DNA of 64,000 bases from Haberlea rhodopensis (Eukaryota; Streptophyta; Magnoliopsida; Lamiales; Gesneriaceae), in contig CAJQUN010000003.1 in NCBI GenBank assembly GCA_907163345.1, forward strand, positions 25,931,879-25,995,878, written 5' to 3'. How positions within the stretch are numbered: the stretch's first letter is position 1; every line of letters starts with the position of its first letter. Of the stretch, positions 9,303-20,267 are shown one piece after another. The notes under the pieces are model-generated. The model saw nothing but the letters and a program-made list of their open reading frames with translations, searched no databases and had not been told where the DNA came from. A program made the translations under genes and the position numbers.

Positions 9303-11741
9303 TTATTTTCTAGAAGGCGGCCTGAAGTCTGTCTTCTTTTCCCCCTTTTTGTCAGCAGCAATCTCTTGAAGAAAGTCGACAACTTGTGCTAGCTGCGCGC
9401 TGATAGCGTCAAGACGAACGTCTTGAGCGCGGAGGGAATTGGCAACAGATGCTCTGACTTCAGTGGCTAGCTCGATCTGCTCTTTTCTCAGACTGTTCTT
9501 GTAAGAGGCCTGTTGAGAAAACAGATCGTTTATGCCGCGCTGAAGGCTTCCGATGCTGGCAGTCATCTTCTCTTTGAAAGAAGCAAAGTCCAAGGCTGTG
9601 ACCCTCTGACCTTGATGAACTTCTAGAATGCGTTGAGTCAAGGACAGACAGGTATCAGAGAAGTGCTGGATAGTCCGTGCCAGGGATGGAGGTGCATTAG
9701 ATAGCTGGCTGGGAGAGTGATCTGATGATGACATGGCATGGTCATCTTCTTCAGCAATCGGCACGATGGAAGAAATGGCAGCTTGATGACTTTCAGATCG
9801 GATCAGAGTGACCAGATCCGAAGAAAAACCTTGAATGAAGGCCAAATCTTCATCTGATGGTCCCGGAGGAGAGTGGGGACTGGGAGGTTCCTCAACTTGG
9901 AGAGCTGCAACCACTGTAGATACCACGAAATCCGGATCGATGAGGTCTGGTGCTTCAGTTGTTGCACATGCTTCAGCTGGACTGGGTTGTGCACGGGAGG
10001 CTGATGACTTCAATGGAATAGATGTTGTCGGAGAGTCCAACAGAACATTCATTGGTTCATCATCTGTTGCAGACGGAGCATTACGCAATGGCTGCTCCGC
10101 TGTCTGGTCTGGTACGTGCTATGCAGGCTGATCCTCTGTCTGTTTTGCTACATCAGAGGGAATAACCTCTGGTTCTGCCAGAGTCTTGCTGGCAGAAGGA
10201 TGATCCGGGCTTGTGGCTGGAGTGGAGGTACCTAGCTTCTGTCGTTGAAAACGGACAGCTAAGGATAGAGCATGAACATCCATCTCGAGTTGAGCAATCA
10301 CAGCCCCATCATCTCTGGCAGTTGGAGCAAGCGGATCGAAGTTCTTCTTTTTGGCAACTAGAAGCAGATTGGCCAGTCTGAATCTGTGTTTTGCCGTAAA
10401 TAAATCTCTGCGCTGCACGACAAGTCGAACATCATCAGTCTCTGTTCCTTTCAGAGCTTCCTCTTCCATCTTCTTCAATCTGTGCAACTTACCGTAGAAC
10501 AACTCAATGTGGTTGATAGTCCGGTACTGGACATATTCATCAAAAACCACAATGAGTTCCTTTAGCTTCTCATCAACATCCTCCATAGCGATGTCGATGG
10601 CAGTCTGCGCTGCAGATTTGGGTTTAGAAGAGAGGGGTTCGGTGAGAATGGCTTTCCCCTTGCCGGTGGAGGAAGGGGACTTAATCCCTGATTGGGTATA
10701 GTCTCCCAACTCAGTGATAACTATCCCTTTGACCACGGGATTGGCAGAGGGAATTCTAAGGGTGACTTTGGGTGCAGGGGTTGAAGCTTGTGAAAGCTGG
10801 GTGGAAGGTTGAGGGGCAGGGGTTGCTTTAGGGGGTGGCAGTATGGGTGGAGGTAGAGATTTGGTTGGTTTGGTAATCTGGGTTCGGGGCTTTTTGGGAA
10901 GTGGCTTGGTTGGTGATGAGTGAGCAGACTGGGTTTCTTCCGAGTCATTCTGAATGGTCAGCTTCCGCTTGACCCGAGGTTTGCGCACAGCAACTTGTTC
11001 CTCGTCCTGCTCAAACTTGACTGCAGCCAGAGTAGCAGGAGTAGGCGGAACACTCTTGGACTTCAGCAGTGCAAGCCCTTTGGAGTTAAGGATCTTAAGG
11101 GGACGGAGAGCAGACGGCTTGCTCAGCTCGAGGCCTAAGGACTCCAAGAGCTTGCTGAGAGGAACAACAAAGCATACGGCATGCTTGGATGCAATCACCG
11201 TTTCCAGCAGTACTCCAAACAAAATCATGGACCAGTTTATCTTCTGGCCGGATACAATAGCCGCCATAGCCCTGAACTTTTCGGCGGTTACAGCATCGAA
11301 ACTTCCTGCTTTACCCAAAAGTGGCTTGCCTACCACTTCGCACAGCACCTGGAAATGGAAGAGCATTTCCTTCTTCTTAAAGGAGGGTTGCAATCGGTGG
11401 CCAGAAATAGAAATCTTCCCCTGAAGATCTAAGAGTGACGCTTGAGGAGTCTGTCCGAACTCTGTCAGTCCGGAACTGGGGAGGCCAAAGGTCTTGGCCA
11501 TCGTCATTGGCGAGATCTCGAAAGATTTGCCCTTGACAGTAGTAGAAATGGATGTCTTCCGGGAGACGGCGTTGGCGAACAGCTCGCGGATTTCTGATTC
11601 ATAAACAACTGTTCCGCACTCCAAAAAGTTCCTTAAACCAGATGATTCCAGGGCTCTAAAAATGGACACCATCGCAGCATCTTCTGCCCTGTAAATGTCA
11701 TCAAACTCAACGGAGAGTGAGTTATGAGTGATGGTAGCCAT
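9303..11741 (-). pseudogene. Extra ORF downstream of pol (SIRE 'env-like' ORF), one internal stop
   Basis: Two open stretches, 10119-11741 (540 codons) and 9303-10088 (261 codons), are in the same frame and separated by one TAG at 10119-10121, so together they form one frame of about 812 codons. The N-terminal 200 residues look globular (start MATITHNSLSVEFDD). A Pro/Lys/Ser-rich middle follows, then a helical region, and a C-terminal stretch of about 100 residues with heptad-like spacing that looks like a coiled coil. No signal peptide or membrane segment is evident, so the name envelope is not supported. The start lies about 390 bases after the pol stop. SIRE/Maximus elements are known to carry an ORF here. 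Its function is unknown. Confidence 0.8.
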
Positions 11742-12131
11742 TTGAAAGGAGTTTAAAGAAAGTGCGAAGAGTAAGAGAGTGAGAGAGTAATAAGGTAGAA
11801 AGCGGTAAATTGTAAAAAGTGAACAAGTATGAAATGTTCAGCCCGCTAAATAGGAGAGAGAAGACACGTGTCTTTATCTCCAAGACTGAGAATTAAATAA
11901 TTCAAAATAAACGGTCAGGATAAAGAAAGATAAGGCGGTTAAAGTACAACTAGTTAAAATGGTCAATCAGTCCGAGCTGTTGTTATTGTCCAGACAGATC
12001 ATAGGATAAAATCAGACTGACAAGGATCGGTCTGAAAGTTCGGACCGGTCTGTGTCTTTCTGAACATTGTATTATTGATCTGTGGTGACAAAAATCTTCA
12101 AGTGCGAAAAGAATAAAAACATCTAAACTAA

Positions 12132-14774
12132 TTAAGATAAGTCAATTAAACCAAGAATTTGACGGAAATAATTAAACTTAGCCTCAGGAAGCGGTTTAGT
12201 GAAGATGTCTGCTGCTTGCTGCTCTGTTGAAATGTGCTCGATCCGAATTTCCTTTTTGCCAACATGATCTCGAATAAAATGATGTCGTATATCAATATGC
12301 TTTGTTCGAGAGTGCAGAACTGGATTATACGTTATAGCAATTGCACTTGTGTTGTCGCAAAATATCGGAGAGTCAACAGCTTGGATGCCATAGTCTTTGA
12401 GCTGGTGTTGAATCCAGAGCATTTGAGCACAACAGCTTCCAGCGGCTAGGTATTCTGCTTCAGCTGTGGATGTGGCAATCGATGTCTGCTTCTTACTGAA
12501 CCAAGAGATCAATCTTTCACCTAGAAATTGACATTTTCCACTGGTGCTTTTACGATCGATCTTACACCCAGCGTAGTCTGCGTCTGAATACCCGATCAAG
12601 CTGAAGTTTGAATCTTTGGAGTACCAAAGACCAACGTTCTGAGATCCTTTTAAATATTTCAGAATACGCTTGGCAGCAATAAAATGTGATTGCTTTGGTT
12701 CTGACTGAAATCTGGCACACATACAGACTGAAAACATAATATCGGGCCGGCTCGCTGTAAGATACAATAGCGATCCGATTAGTCCTCTATACATGGTTAC
12801 TTCAACTGCCGTTCCCCCTTCATCTTTGTCTAACTTGATTGTTGGACTCATTGGAGTTGATGCAGTTGAGCATGTTTCCATTCCAAATCTCTTGAGGAGC
12901 TCTTTGGTATACTTGGTCTGATTGATGAAAATGCCATTGTTGAGCTGTTTTACTTGTAGACCCAGAAAGAATGACAATTCTCCCATCATGCTCATCTCGA
13001 ACTGTCCCTGCATTAACTTAGAAAATTTCTCGCACAATTTGGGGTTAGTTGACCCAAAGATTATGTCATCAACATAAATCTGAACTAATAGGGTATGTTC
13101 CCCCTTAATGAATTTAAATAGAGTTTTATCTACTGAGCCGATCTGGAAATCATGGTTCAGCAGAAATTGAGATAGAGTGTCATACCAGGCTCTTGGAGCT
13201 TGTTTCAGACCATACACTGCTTTATTCAGTAGATATACATGATTGGGATACAAATGGTTCTGAAATCCAGGTGGTTGCTCAATGTAGACTTCTTCCTGAA
13301 GCTTTCCATTAAGAAAGGCGCTCTTGACGTCCATCTGATATACTTTGAAGTCTTTAAAGGCAGCATAAGCAAGAAAGATTCGGATAGCTTCAAGTCTGGC
13401 GACTGGTGCAAATGATTCATCGAAGTCGATTCCTTCTTCTTGTCTGAATCCCTGTGCCACCAGTCTGGCTTTGTTTCTAACCACAGTTCCATCTGCGTCT
13501 AGCTTATTTCTGAAGACCCATCTGGTTCCAATAACAGACAGATCGCTTGGTCTGGGGGTTAGACTCCAAACTTGATTTTGTTCGAATTGATTAAGCTCTT
13601 CTTGCATTGCTTTAATCCAGTTGAAGTCAGTCAGAGCTTCATCGATCTTCTTAGGTTCCAGAGTTGAGATGAAGGCAGCATGAGTGAACTCATCCATCAT
13701 CTGTCCTCTGGTTCTGATCGGTGCAGAAGGACTACCAATCACTAGATTAGGTGGATGCTTCTTAGTCCATCGATAGCTTGACTCTGGATTGTCTGGTCCG
13801 GTCGGATGAACAGTAACAGCATGATCAGCATCTGCTTTAATATTTGAGTCAGGAGCATCCGGATCAGCTCGATCTGAAGTTTCTTCAAAGCCTTGATCCG
13901 GTCTGTCTTGTACTTCTGGTTCTGGTGGATTGTCTCTTGACCTGTTAGCTACAATCTCATCATCACTGTTAGCTTCGAGATGGATATTTTCCATCTGATT
14001 TTGAATTGATTCTTTGTTGCCCTCAACACATAAAGTTTCATCAAAGACTACATGAACAGATTCTTCTATAGTTAAAGTTCGATTATTAAAAACTCGATAA
14101 GCTTTGCTAATTGATGAATATCCTAAGAATATACCATTATCTGACTTAGCTTCAAATGCTGTAAGATGACTCTTACCATTGTTGTGAACGAAGCATTTAC
14201 AGCCAAATACATGAAAGTGAGAAACAGATGGTCTGTTACCAGTCCATATTTCATATGGAGTGAGATTCAGCTTCTTGTTAATCATAGAACGGTTTTGAGT
14301 GTAGCAAGCAGTATTTACAGCTTCTGCCCAGAACTTTTGAGAGATTCCAGAATCAGCAAGCATTGTTCTTGCTTCTTCCTTGAGCGTTCTGTTTCTTCGT
14401 TCTGCAACTCCATTCTGTTGAGGAGTTCGAGCAGCTGAAAACTCATGCTTGATTCCATGATCTTCTAGAAAGGATTCAAGATTCTGATTTGAAAACTCAG
14501 TGCCTTTGTCACTTCGAATCATGTCTATGCTGGATGATTTCTCGTTCTGAGTGCGTTTCAGCAGCTTGATCAACTTCGGACCGGTCTGATCTTTACTGCT
14601 TAAGAATATAGTCCATGTAAAGCGTGAGTAATCATCAGAGTATACCGCATTCCCCCTAAACTTGTTATTGGTATAGGACCAAACAAGTCCATATGCAGTA
14701 ATTCTAAACAGCGGGAGGAGGATTTGGCATTCTTGTTTTTGAAGGATGATCTGATCTGTTTGCCCATTTGGCAA
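12132..14774 (-). pseudogene. pol: Copia pol: integrase core, RT, RNase H
   Basis: This is the largest open stretch of the element. In order it shows YSDDYSRFTW and SDKGTEFSNQ with NGVAERRNRTLKEEA (integrase aspartate and glutamate), a hydrophilic linker, the RT block from NQVWSLTPRP through ARLVAQGFRQEEGIDF, MDVKSAFLNG and the catalytic YVDDIIFGS, then RNase H with YSDADYAGCK, STAEAEYLAA and the C-terminal ADIFTKPLPE. Its first codons are out of frame with the upstream integrase part: a small indel near 14640 breaks the polyprotein. From that point to the stop at 12132 the frame is open. Confidence 0.9.
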
Positions 14775-15335
14775 GCTTCGCAGATCTTATCCTTAGCAAA
14801 ATCGATCTTGGGCAGACCGATAACTAAATCATGTTTACACAGGCTAGCAATGGTCTTAAAGTTGATATGATTCAAGCGCTTATGCCACAGCCAATGTTTA
14901 TTATCATTGTTAGCGATGAAGCAAGTAGGATTATCAGGTTGAGCATGATTCCAGTTAATCTTATAAGTGTTTCCATTCCTGATTCCTACGAGCATGGTTA
15001 TACCGTCTGATGATTTAACAGTGCAAGTGTGTTTATGAAATTCTACAGCATAACCATTATCACAGAGTTGACTTATACTAATCAGATTATAGCACAGATT
15101 TTCAACTAACAGCACATCATTGATAATAATGTTACCATGGACAATCTTACCCTTGCCCACGGTCTTACCCTTTGAGTTATCCCCGAAAATGATTTTGGGT
15201 CCAATACATTCTGTCACTTCAGACAGCAGCTCGATGTTTCCAGTCATGTGACGGGAACACCCACTGTCCAAATACCAGTCTGATGCGAGTTTCTTCGGTA
15301 CCTGTCATCAAATATAATTATTGTTGGTACCCAAT
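14640..15335 (-). pseudogene. pol: Copia protease and integrase N-terminal part
   Basis: WYLDSGCSRHMTG (about 15230-15275) is the Copia aspartic protease active site. It is followed by a GAG-pre-integrase zinc region with HKRLNHINF and CEACQMGKQ, then MDLFGPIPITSLGG, the first part of the integrase core. The frame is lost near 14640 and again near 15300, where the link to gag carries a stop and a shift. These breaks make the element unable to produce a complete polyprotein. Confidence 0.85.
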
Positions 15336-15336
15336 C

Positions 15337-17289
15337 CTATTTGGGTCCAGAACGGATTAGCCATTTGGGAACCCACACCTGTATCAGCTTCAATGGCTTG
15401 TGTGTGTAGGGTGTGCTGTGTGCTGGTTTGTTTCGATGCTGTGTGTGATAATGTGTGCGCTGTGAAAACCTTTGATTCTCATAAGGTAGTCTATATCTTC
15501 GTTGAATCGGTTTTGAGTTATAGTAATTGTATTGTCTTCCTTGCCTTTGATCTTGCACCTTTGGATTTGGTCTGATAGACGCAAATCTTGCTGGTGCCTT
15601 TTATTTGGCTTGGTCAACATAACCAATTCCTTTTCTCAGATTTTGATTCTCGTAAGAGACTCCTGTTTGAATCTTAGGTGCTTCAGTTTCATATACTGTG
15701 CTGGATTTAACAAATGTCATTTGTTTGACTTGATTCTTTACCAGCAACAGCTCAGATTCATCTTTGGTGCATTCTTTGGTGTCAAAGCCTATGCCGGTGA
15801 AATCACCGACGTTTCTTTGAACCTCTTGTAATTCTTCCAAGGATGTTCTGGATTTTGTCCATGTTTTGAATATATGTGAGAGCTTAGCATTTTGTGTGCT
15901 AATTCTCTTATTTTCTTCATGGAGCTGATCATAAGAGATTTTCAGCTTATTCAGCTCGATCTGGAGATTTTTGCACTCACCCTGCTCAGAGCAGCTTGGT
16001 TTGTTGTGCTCATCCATTTGAGTACTGATTTTGGCTTTATTCTTCTCAAATGATTCAGCTAAGATCCTATAATCATTAGCCATGTCTTGCAGTGCGGACA
16101 TGAGCTCTTCTCGTGTAAATTCATTTGAGTCAAGATCATATACCTCGTCTGTCTGACTCATTTCTTCGTCTGCCATAAGACATTGAATATCTTCTTCGCT
16201 TTCGCTGGAAGAATATTCAGAGCTTTCCGAGTCTGAGTCTGTCTGAGCCCATTTGCTGTTTCCTTCTTCAGCTACTAGGACTTTTTGGGATTTTCCATGA
16301 TTCTTGCGGTCTTTGTAGTGCTTCTTCTTTCTATCATCACGATGCTTCTCTTTCCGTTCTTCTTTTTTCGGTCTGGTGCAATCTGCAATGAAGTGTCCGG
16401 TCTTACCACAATTGTAGCAAGCCTGATCGTTAACAATATCATTTTTTCTTGATTTATAATGATGAGAGGGTTTGAAGTTCCTCTTATTTTTAGACATAAA
16501 TTTACCGAATTTCTTGATAAATAATGACATAGCATCGTTACTCATCTGTTCAGCAGATCGGTCTGATGTTGAAGCGATCTGGTCTGGAGTGGCTGCCAGG
16601 GCCTTGTTTGGTTGAGAGATGAATGGCTCTGCTTCACCTCTGCTTATCAGTTCAAACTCATAGGCCTTAAGATCTGCAAACAGATCATGAAGTTCAACCT
16701 TGTTAAGGTCTTTTGATTCCCTCATGGCAATGGTCTTTACATCACATTCCTTTGGCAGAGCTCTCATTACTTTCAGAGCGGTCTCTCTGTTAGAATATTC
16801 CTTCCCCAGACCATTCAGTTCATTTATGATGCCAGTGACTCTTTCATCAAACTCATTTAGAGTTTCTCCACTTTTCATCTTTATGCTCTCAAATCTTTGA
16901 AGAGCAACAGTTAACTTGTTTTCTTTGGTCTGGTCGTTGCCTTCACATAGCTGTGCTATCTTCTCCCAAATTTCTTTGGCAGTAGAGCACATTTTGATTT
17001 TGCTGAACATGTTCTTGTCCAAAGTCTTGAACAAGATGTCTTTGGCCACATTATCGAGATTTGCTTTCTTTCTTTCCTCATTCGTCCAGAGGGATCTGTC
17101 TTTTTCCACCATTTGTGGTTCTCCACCAGAGATGGCTACTGCTGTATTGATTTTTAAAATCTTCATTGGTCCATCAGTGATGACGAACCACATATCGTCA
17201 TCCTGAGCTGCCAGATGAGCTTGCATTCTGATTCTCCAGTCATCATAGTCTTCTTTTGAGAACATGGGGATTTTGTTGAATGATGCCAT
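15337..17289 (-). pseudogene. gag: Copia gag with in-frame downstream extension
   Basis: The likely start is the ATG at 17287-17289 (MASFNKIPMF), 35 bases after the primer site. A longer reading from a GTG would run back into the primer site. The protein has the UBN2-type capsid (MFSKEDYDDWRIRMQAHL, LNEFDERVTGIINELNGLG), a CCHC knuckle CYNCGKTGHFIADC with a basic stretch, an acidic segment, and a coiled-coil-like C-terminus. A TAA stop lies just below 15601. The same frame stays open beyond it to 15337, rich in Arg, Tyr and Gln. Gag and pol in one frame separated by a stop has been described for SIRE1. Confidence 0.85.
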
Positions 17290-17324
17290 CAGCTTAGTAG
17301 TCTTTGTGCTGATTAAGATGACCT

Positions 17325-17336
17325 GCTCTGATACCA
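17325..17336 (-). other. Primer-binding site, initiator-Met type
   Basis: The minus strand reads TGGTATCAGAGC, the complement of the 3' end of plant initiator tRNA-Met, two bases from the inner end of the 17339 LTR. It shows that 17339-18509 is the 5' LTR. Confidence 0.92.
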
Positions 17337-17338
17337 CT

Positions 17339-18509
17339 TGTTAGGATCGGTCCGGAGTGTTTAGAGGGGGGGGGGGGGGGGGTGAATGGACACTCCTTAT
17401 AAAATTTATCCCTTGTGAATTCTTTCGGATTAGTGAAAGAAATCTGTTACTTAATCAACTCTTTGAACAGAACCGACCACTAAAAAGGTAAGTGCGGAAA
17501 CGGTCTGCTCTTGTAAAAGTAAGAACGGCTCGATGGCTAAGTGCAGAAGGATAAAACACAGGATATGTTTCTGGAAGTTCGAAGGTGGTGTAATCCTTCT
17601 ACGTCTCCCCTTCTTCCAATTAAGGAAGGTTTATACTAGAAGACTTTGATTTATATAATCCTGTTGTACAAACCCGATTCAGGCTGGATTTACCTCACTA
17701 CCATTCTGAAACTCCTAGTCACTCAACCTGCTCAGACACACTCTGTCTGACAGTTACAATAAGTTGCTCACTTCTATTTTTCAATACACAATGCGCACAG
17801 TGATCCTACAATGATCAAATGTTACAAAGTAATCGCGCTTAAATAAATAACTTCAGCTCGAGAGCTTCTGAACTTTGTAAGCGTGTGCAGTTGCTTTCTT
17901 GTGTGTTTTTCAATTGATCAGCGTGAGTTCGAATCAAAATTCTATGTCTTCCTTTTGTTGCATCCTTTTATAGTTGAGGGTAGCAACGGCATTGTTTCCC
18001 TTAATGTGCAACTTTGACTCTTTTTAAACTCTGAGAAAGCTACAGTCTTCTTCTTCAGGACACTTGCTGTTCTGGTGTATGCTTTCGGCGACTGTCAGGT
18101 AAGCTCTTCTTTGTCTTCTTACCTTTAATGGCAATCTTCAATTTTTGATCCTTTGTAGCATTAATTACAGCATTAAATGCTACAATAAATAACCGTTAAT
18201 GGTTCGGACTGAGAAGCCATCCTTTATGTATCTTTGACTGCTCTGATCTGATAAAGGTTGAGATCGATCTGAAGTATCGATCTAGTCAGTCTGGAATCCA
18301 TCGATCCGGTCTGATATGTGATATTCTTTATCAGCTTGCTCTGTTTTGCGCGATCGATCTGGTATGCCTGATTTCCATCGATCCGGTCTGAAATGTTTTG
18401 TCATCTTGCTCTGTTTTGTCCGATCGATCTGGTCAATCTGATTTCTATCGATCCGGTCTGAAATGTTTTGTCATCTTTAAAATCTCATCGATAAGGTCCG
18501 GAACTAACA
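17339..18509 (-). repeat. 5' LTR of SIRE-like element
   Basis: TGTTAGGATCGG to GGAACTAACA, 1171 bases. It is nearly identical to 7898-9050. A run of 17 G (17366-17382) near its inner end corresponds to 13 G in the other LTR. It carries an extra ATCGATCT unit in the GATCGAT array. Confidence 0.93.
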
Positions 18510-18520
18510 AAGACCCTACA

Positions 18521-18726
18521 TTAGTGGTATCAGAGCAGTGGTTAGAGAACCCGGGAATGAGTGAAGGGTAGCCTTAACAGTAAGTTGACTAGGTGCTTCT
18601 TTTTAAACATGTTTTGTGCATATGTTGCATATGAAGCATATGATTATTGCACTAACATGTTATGTTTTCTAACGATGTATTATATGAACTGCTTTTGGGT
18701 ATTGTTGTTAACCCGTGTCTTGCAGC
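18521..18726 (+). other. Primer site and leader of the 5875 chromovirus
   Basis: TGGTATCAGAGC at 18525-18536 is a perfect initiator-Met primer site, four bases after the LTR end at 18520. A leader of about 190 bases follows. It contains an AG/GTGCTT motif near 18590 and ends TTGTTAACCCGTGTCTTGCAG just before the ATG at 18727, which resembles a 3' splice site. The same pattern is seen in the other chromoviruses of the window. Confidence 0.85.
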
Positions 18727-20267
18727 ATGTCAGCAATATCGATATAGGAGATGCAGAATGCAGGTGATGGGCGTACAAATCCCCTACCACCGCCAGCCTT
18801 GGGCGAAGAACCCTCTGAGCAACAGTTACTACCTGGGAGCTAAGTTTGGCTTAGTTTCTGACATACCGACCCCCGATGTTCGAAGGAACTGAGACAGGGG
18901 AACTGGCCGAGGAATGGTTAGAGAGGATAGAACAGATATTTGTGGCAGCTCCTTGTGCGAAGTCAGCATGGATAAGGCTAGCGGAGTTCCAACTGGCCAA
19001 GAAGGCATTGATGTGGTGGAAGACCACATTAATAGAGCAAGAGGCTCAGGGGCAGGAAAAAAATTGGAAACTGTTCAGAACTCGGTTTCCGACCCGCTAC
19101 TTTTCACCTGCTGCACGACAGGCTAAGGAAGATGAGTTTACTAACCTCAAGCAAGGTAACATGCCTATGTCAGATTATGCTATCCATTACTGTTCTATGC
19201 TCAGATATATACCTCATATCGCCGCAAGTACTCAAGCAAAGATGAGGAACTTCATGAAAGGCTTGAGGCCTGAACTGTATGACAGGGTTGTCACTTATGG
19301 CCCTGCTTGCTTTGATGACGCCCTTTCACGGGCTGAGCTAGCTGAACTGGGAGTTGGTGCATATCCTGATGCCGTACCACCTCCAGCACCCCCTTAGAAA
19401 TCTACTTCTGATAATTTGAAGCCGAGGCGTGATCAGTTCAAGCCAAGGGGGAACACATCATCTTCGAGGTTCAGTGGTAAGAGGCCCGAGAATCGTTGGA
19501 AAGGAATCCATAGGAATGACGCCCCGTCAGGAAGAGGACAGTCTCAGGGAGGCAGATTTGGGAGAGTCCAGTGCTCTCTTTGTGGGCAACCACATTCGAC
19601 GAAAGACTGCGTAGGTTGTTATGTATGTGGCAATAAGGGCCACTTTGCTCGGCATTGTCCCAATCGGGAGGGACAACAGAACTCTGCGGGGAGGCCTGCG
19701 GACAGAGCAGTGTAGCACATGCCACCGTTTGTACCGAGGCAGTATGGAGGTCAGCCTATGGGGCCACCTCAGGGGCAAGTTTATGCATTGACAAGGGAGC
19801 AGGCTACAGCAGCTCCAGAGGAAGTGATAGCGGGTACGTGTCTTTTATTTACGCACCCTGCTTTTATATTGATAGACACAGGTGCGTCACACTCTTTTGT
19901 GTCGACAAGTTTTGTGGAAAGGCACCACATATGCACTTCTCCGTCGCCCACGCCTCTTGTAGTCTCGACACCCGCTGTAATAAGTTTGATTGATGATCGG
20001 ATTGTCTATGACGACCTCATTTATTTTGAGGGTAATGAGCTAAGGTCAGATTTGATTGTTCTGGGAATGTCAGACTTTGACTACATTATGGGCATTGATG
20101 TTCTGAACAGGTATCAGACAGTTGTGAACTGCAGGCAGATGACTGTCCGATTCAGGTCTGATATGGGAGCCCAGTGGACATTCTATGGGGATGGTTCCCG
20201 TTCAAAGATCCCGTTGATATCTTCTGTCAAGATGGCACAGTTGTTGGAACGGGGCCATTCGGGATAT
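18727..20267 (+). pseudogene. gag: Chromovirus gag and protease, truncated
   Basis: The order matches the intact gene at 47035-51567. The capsid runs from FEGTETGELAEEWLERIEQ (18876 on) through MRNFMKGLRPELYDRV, then the knuckle CYVCGNKGHFARHC, then the protease LIDTGASHSF and the C-terminal GIDVLNRY. The N-terminus is frameshifted soon after the ATG at 18727. In-frame TAG stops lie near 19396 and 19714. The sequence ends after GHSGYLI at 20267, where an Athila LTR begins. RT, RNase H, integrase and 3' LTR are all missing. Confidence 0.88.

Larger units (their letters stand above)
7898..18509 (-). mobile_element. SIRE/Maximus-like Copia retrotransposon, complete but inactivated
   Basis: It has two closely similar LTRs (7898-9050 and 17339-18509), a 5-base target duplication AAGAC (7893-7897 and 18510-18514), an initiator-Met primer site beside the 17339 LTR, and a polypurine tract beside the 9050 end. 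Gene order on the minus strand is gag, protease, integrase, RT, RNase H, which is Copia order, followed by a long extra ORF. The 10.6 kb length and the extra ORF fit the SIRE/Maximus lineage. It sits in the last bases of a chromovirus LTR. Coding breaks are listed under the genes. Confidence 0.92.
5875..20267 (+). mobile_element. Tekay-like chromovirus (Ty3/Gypsy), truncated and interrupted
   Basis: It consists of a 5' LTR (5875-7897 plus 18515-18520 once the Copia insertion is removed), an initiator-Met primer site, a leader, gag and protease. It ends abruptly at 20267 inside the protease-RT linker. The gag and protease are closely similar to those of the intact element at 47035-51567, which carries a chromodomain. 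The assignment to the chromovirus group rests on that similarity, since its own integrase is lost. Confidence 0.8.

Noticed and set aside
10920..11432. Plus-strand ORFs of 72-156 codons
   Set aside because: Shadows of the extra ORF on the minus strand.
9303..11741. Retroviral-type envelope protein
   Set aside because: No signal peptide, no hydrophobic membrane segment and no cleavage-site pattern could be seen. Only the position after pol suggests the name.
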